From NCBI GenBank assembly GCA_903894655.1, contig CAITQY010000298.1, positions 1 to 8,131 on the forward strand: DNA of 8,131 nt, given 5' to 3'. The translations under genes were made by a program, and so were the position numbers. This DNA comes from an uncultured Gemmatimonadota bacterium (GTDB taxonomy: Bacteria > Gemmatimonadota > Gemmatimonadetes > Gemmatimonadales > Gemmatimonadaceae). Shown piece after piece: positions 6,009-8,131 of the stretch; the first letter of the stretch is position 1; every line of letters begins with the position of its first letter. Under the pieces are notes generated by a model. It was given only the letters and a program-made list of their open reading frames with translations. It was not told the DNA's origin and searched no databases.

Positions 6009-6542
6009 ATGACTGCACCACAGCCGTACGCACCCGACCCGTCCAAGGGCGTCATGATCGTGGATTGGCCGCTCTTTGGGGAATTGGCCCGTGCGCTCGC
6101 CGTGCGGGTGGCGCGCGAGTGGACCCCGGAACTCGTCATCGGCATCGCGACGGCGGGGGTCGTGCCGGGCGCGGCGGTGGCGGCCATTCTCGATCTGCCG
6201 TTCCACTCCATTCTGGTCTCGCGTCGCTACAGCGCCTCGGCGATTCGCGAAACGCCCGCGGTCTTCGGCGCGGCGCCGCTCGAGGTACGCGGTAAGCGGG
6301 TGCTCGTCGTCGACGAGACCTGCGATTCCGGCCAGACTATGCGCTTGGCCGTTGGAGCGGTGGGTAATGGCGGCGCCAAGGAAGTGCGGACGGCGGTCAG
6401 CTTCAAGACGGGCAGTTTTGCCCCGGACTACTTCGCGCTGGCAACGCAGAGCATGATCGTGCTGCCGTGGGACCGCGACATCCTGATCGACGGCGAGCTC
6501 CGGCCCAACCCGAAGTACGCCGGACTCATCCCTGAGGGCTGA
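6009..6542 (+). CDS. Purine-type phosphoribosyltransferase family protein
   Basis: A 177-aa type I phosphoribosyltransferase. This family transfers a nucleobase onto PRPP, releasing pyrophosphate, in the cytoplasm. The PRPP signature VLVVDETCDSGQT is at 98-110 (acidic pair Asp102-Glu103, Gly108). The first loop, around 'IGIATAGVVPG' (44-54), would bind pyrophosphate. The flexible-loop region with SRRY lies at about 71-74. Near the C-terminus 'MIVLPWDRD' recalls the 'WIVFPWE' element of Gpt/Hpt-like and archaeal purine PRTs (COG2236-like), which helps hold the purine ring. The match is to the family; whether the substrate is xanthine, guanine, hypoxanthine or something else is not determined. 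The upstream region has a 17-spaced promoter, an operator-like dyad and a good SD. It is a single-gene unit facing the V4R-like gene, with 38 bases between the stops. Confidence 0.88.
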   Translation: MTAPQPYAPDPSKGVMIVDWPLFGELARALAVRVAREWTPELVIGIATAGVVPGAAVAAILDLPFHSILVSRRYSASAIRETPAVFGAAPLEVRGKRVLVVDETCDSGQTMRLAVGAVGNGGAKEVRTAVSFKTGSFAPDYFALATQSMIVLPWDRDILIDGELRPNPKYAGLIPEG

Positions 6543-6565
6543 GTGACCTCGAGAGCTGAGTAACC
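6538..6565. repeat. Imperfect 11-bp direct repeat at the phosphoribosyltransferase stop
   Basis: GCTGAGTGACC (6538-6548, containing the TGA stop) recurs as GCTGAGTAACC (6555-6565) with one mismatch, 17 bases downstream. Probably a small local duplication; no function is evident. No clear terminator hairpin is seen in this short convergent spacer. Confidence 0.5.
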
Positions 6566-6580
6566 CCGACCCGCCCCCAG

Positions 6581-7126
6581 TCAGGCGCTGGTGGCGGCCC
6601 GCTCGTAGGGAATGCCGCGTTCCATCGCTTCCCACACGTAATTGAGCACGTCGACCGAGCCAAGCAGGAAGCGACACTGCCCCTCGGCGGCCGAATCAGG
6701 GGTCACTTCAAGCACCGACAGCGGGGCATCGGCCAACCGGCCGAAGAATCCCGCGAAGAGCCCTGTGGAGACCGGGCAGCCGCTGGCTGCGGCCGCCGCT
6801 TCTCCCCAGTTGTTCGCGTCGAGCACCATCACCGCTTCGCTCAGCGAGGAGAGGTGGACCAACCCCCAGCCGATCTCGAAGAAGTACTCCCGAAGCAGGA
6901 TCGGGAATCGGCTGTCCAGCAGGTCGTCGGGGCCATGCTCGCCATGATCCGCCAGCCACGCCGAGAAGTGGTCGAACAGCGCCTGCCCCGCGGCGTAGCC
7001 CGCGTCACGGACGGCGTCGATCAGGACGGCCGGAGGCGCCTGCTGTGCAGACCGGCGAAGCCCGTCGAAGAATTCGACCGGCACCGTGACGGTGCGGGTG
7101 GTCAGGAAAGGAAGCGAAGGGCTCAT
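6581..7126 (-). CDS. Small protein resembling V4R-type ligand-binding domains
   Basis: A 181-aa protein with no signal peptide or membrane segment. The C-terminal half has the pattern of V4R/hydrocarbon-binding domains: a Cys-containing helix with aromatic and small residues, CPVSTGLFAGFFGRL (117-131), then a strand ending in Glu ('LSVLEV', 136-141), then 'GQCRFLLGS' with a second Cys (149-157). In known members this fold binds small hydrophobic ligands or contributes Cys ligands to a metal; here only Cys117 and Cys151 are conserved-looking. The N-terminal half is helical and includes 'YFFEIGWGLVHLSSLSEAVMVLD' type segments (81-103, not reproduced as a motif). Start: ATG 7126 is preferred; a GTG at 7159 would add 11 residues but lies within a small inverted repeat. 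Neither has a strong SD. It lies downstream of ligA on the same strand (73 bases). Assignment to V4R is by pattern only; an unrelated fold is possible. Confidence 0.75.
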   Translation of the reverse strand: MSPSLPFLTTRTVTVPVEFFDGLRRSAQQAPPAVLIDAVRDAGYAAGQALFDHFSAWLADHGEHGPDDLLDSRFPILLREYFFEIGWGLVHLSSLSEAVMVLDANNWGEAAAAASGCPVSTGLFAGFFGRLADAPLSVLEVTPDSAAEGQCRFLLGSVDVLNYVWEAMERGIPYERAATSA

Positions 7127-7154
7127 GGTCCGGTGACGCTCGCGCCATGAAGGG

Positions 7155-7173
7155 GTCACGTCAAGCGGTGACG
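7155..7173. other. Small inverted repeat between ligA and the V4R-like gene
   Basis: CGTCA (7159-7163) and TGACG (7169-7173) form a 5-bp dyad with a 5-base centre; GTCAC/GTGAC (7155-7159 and 7168-7172) gives an alternative pairing. It could be an operator or a short hairpin just upstream of the V4R-like start. Short dyads are common in GC-rich DNA. Confidence 0.3.
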
Positions 7174-7199
7174 GCGTGATGGATGGTGCCGGGAGTGTG

Positions 7200-8131
7200 T
7201 CATCGCCCCGTCCGCCGAATCAGCTCGGTCTCGTCGATCACCTCGATGCCCAGTTCGACTGCCTTGTCGAGCTTGCTGCCGGCCTCCTCACCGGCCACCA
7301 CGAACGTGGTCTTCTTCGACACACTGCTGGTCACGCGCCCGCCGGCCGCTTCCACCAGCGCGCCCGCATCGGTCCGTGACAGCGTGGGCAGGGAGCCGGT
7401 GAGCACCACCGTGGCGCCGGTCAGCGGGCCGTCGGCTTGCACCGCATTCGGCTCATCGAAGCGCACGCCCCGTTCGCGCAATCGTTCCACCAAGGCGCGC
7501 GAGGTCGGATCGGCGAAGTACGAGGACACGGACGTGGCGATGATGTCGCCGATGCCGCGTACGGCCCCCAGCTGCTCCGGTGTGGCGGCGATGATCGTAT
7601 CCATGTGGCCGAACTGCTTCGCCAGCAGTTGCGCCGCCTGCGCCCCGACATGCCGGATGCCAAGGCCGAACAGCAATCGCGACAACGGCTGCTGCGTCGC
7701 CGCCGCGATCGCCGCCACCAGATTTTCGGCGCTCTTCGTGCCGAACCGCTCGAGCGACACGAGCTGCTCCACCGTGAGGCCGAACAGATCGGCGAAATCG
7801 GTGATGAAGCCGGCTTCGAGCAGTTGCTGAATGCGGGCGTACGAGAGCCCGTCGATGTCGAGCGCGTCCTTGCTCGAGAAATGCACCAGCCCTTCGAGCT
7901 GACGGCCCGGACAGGCGACATTCGAGCAGTACGTCGCGACGTCGTCGCCGTAGCGATGGGTGCTCGACGCACAGCGGGGGCAATGCAGGGGCATGGTCCA
8001 CGCCTGTTCGCTGCCATCGCGTCGCTCCGGCACCGGCCCGAGCACATACGGAATCACATCGCCGGCGCGTACCACCTGCACCCAGTCGCCATCGCGCAGA
8101 TCTTTCTTCGCGATCTGATCGGCGTTGTGCA
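7200..8131 (-). CDS. ligA: NAD-dependent DNA ligase LigA, C-terminal half (5' end beyond the window)
   Basis: 309 codons are visible, running off the window end, so the adenylation domain with its active-site lysine is not seen. LigA seals nicks in replication and repair using NAD+. From the upstream end, the fragment begins HNADQIAKKDLRDGD, the typical LigA OB-fold region with 'RAGDVIPYV'. A Cys4 zinc finger follows (CPRC at fragment residues 50-53, then Cys68 and Cys73 in CSNVACP). Next come helix-hairpin-helix repeats at about 77-226 (for example 'LDIDGLSYARIQQLLEAG' and 'GLGIRHVGAQAAQLLA'), then a C-terminal BRCT domain at about 232-309 ('LTGATVVLTGSLP', 'GGRVTSSVSKKTTFVVAGEEAGSKLDKA'). 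All domains of the C-terminal half are in the expected order with intact zinc ligands, so this is a normal essential LigA. Its stop is 73 bases before the V4R-like start. Confidence 0.97.
   Translation of the reverse strand, partial: HNADQIAKKDLRDGDWVQVVRAGDVIPYVLGPVPERRDGSEQAWTMPLHCPRCASSTHRYGDDVATYCSNVACPGRQLEGLVHFSSKDALDIDGLSYARIQQLLEAGFITDFADLFGLTVEQLVSLERFGTKSAENLVAAIAAATQQPLSRLLFGLGIRHVGAQAAQLLAKQFGHMDTIIAATPEQLGAVRGIGDIIATSVSSYFADPTSRALVERLRERGVRFDEPNAVQADGPLTGATVVLTGSLPTLSRTDAGALVEAAGGRVTSSVSKKTTFVVAGEEAGSKLDKAVELGIEVIDETELIRRTGR

Noticed and set aside
5928..6677. A 249-codon minus-strand frame across the phosphoribosyltransferase gene
   Set aside because: Composition typical of an antisense shadow, and the plus strand has promoter, SD and PRPP motif.

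Overview
High-GC bacterial chromosomal DNA with tightly packed genes on both strands. The gene mix (an S9 peptidase, a FadD15-type acyl-CoA ligase, a secreted Ig-like-fold protein, a ParA-like ATPase, a phosphoribosyltransferase and LigA) and the sequence style would fit Gemmatimonadota. That placement is an impression from protein style, not a proven assignment. I see no insertion sequence, phage gene, CRISPR array, tRNA or rRNA; it reads as a core or soft-core chromosomal segment.

Layout. (1) 1-1703, plus strand: the C-terminal catalytic half of an S9 prolyl-oligopeptidase-type peptidase (gene cut by the window start), then after 8 bases a small Trm112-like zinc-ribbon protein with a weakly methyltransferase-like tail. 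(2) 1707-5820, minus strand, read right to left: a TPR protein, a ParA/Soj-type ATPase, a secreted protein of unknown function, and, after a 124-base gap, a long-chain acyl-CoA ligase. The first three overlap or nearly touch and look like one translationally coupled operon. (3) 5821-6008: a divergent control region with an 11-bp tandem repeat, two abutting inverted repeats and a good sigma-70-like promoter. (4) 6009-6542, plus strand: a purine-type phosphoribosyltransferase. (5) 6581-8131, minus strand: the C-terminal half of NAD-dependent DNA ligase LigA (its start lies beyond the window end), followed by a small protein that resembles V4R ligand-binding domains.

How the genes may work together. 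LigA (replication and repair), the acyl-CoA ligase (fatty-acid activation) and the phosphoribosyltransferase (nucleobase salvage) are ordinary housekeeping functions. The least explained unit is the TPR / ParA / secreted-protein operon. It carries a complete deviant-Walker ATPase but no ParB gene or parS-like site in the window, so it may position a cell-envelope or protein cargo rather than DNA. Its upstream control region, shared with the phosphoribosyltransferase, holds the most unusual non-coding structure in the window.
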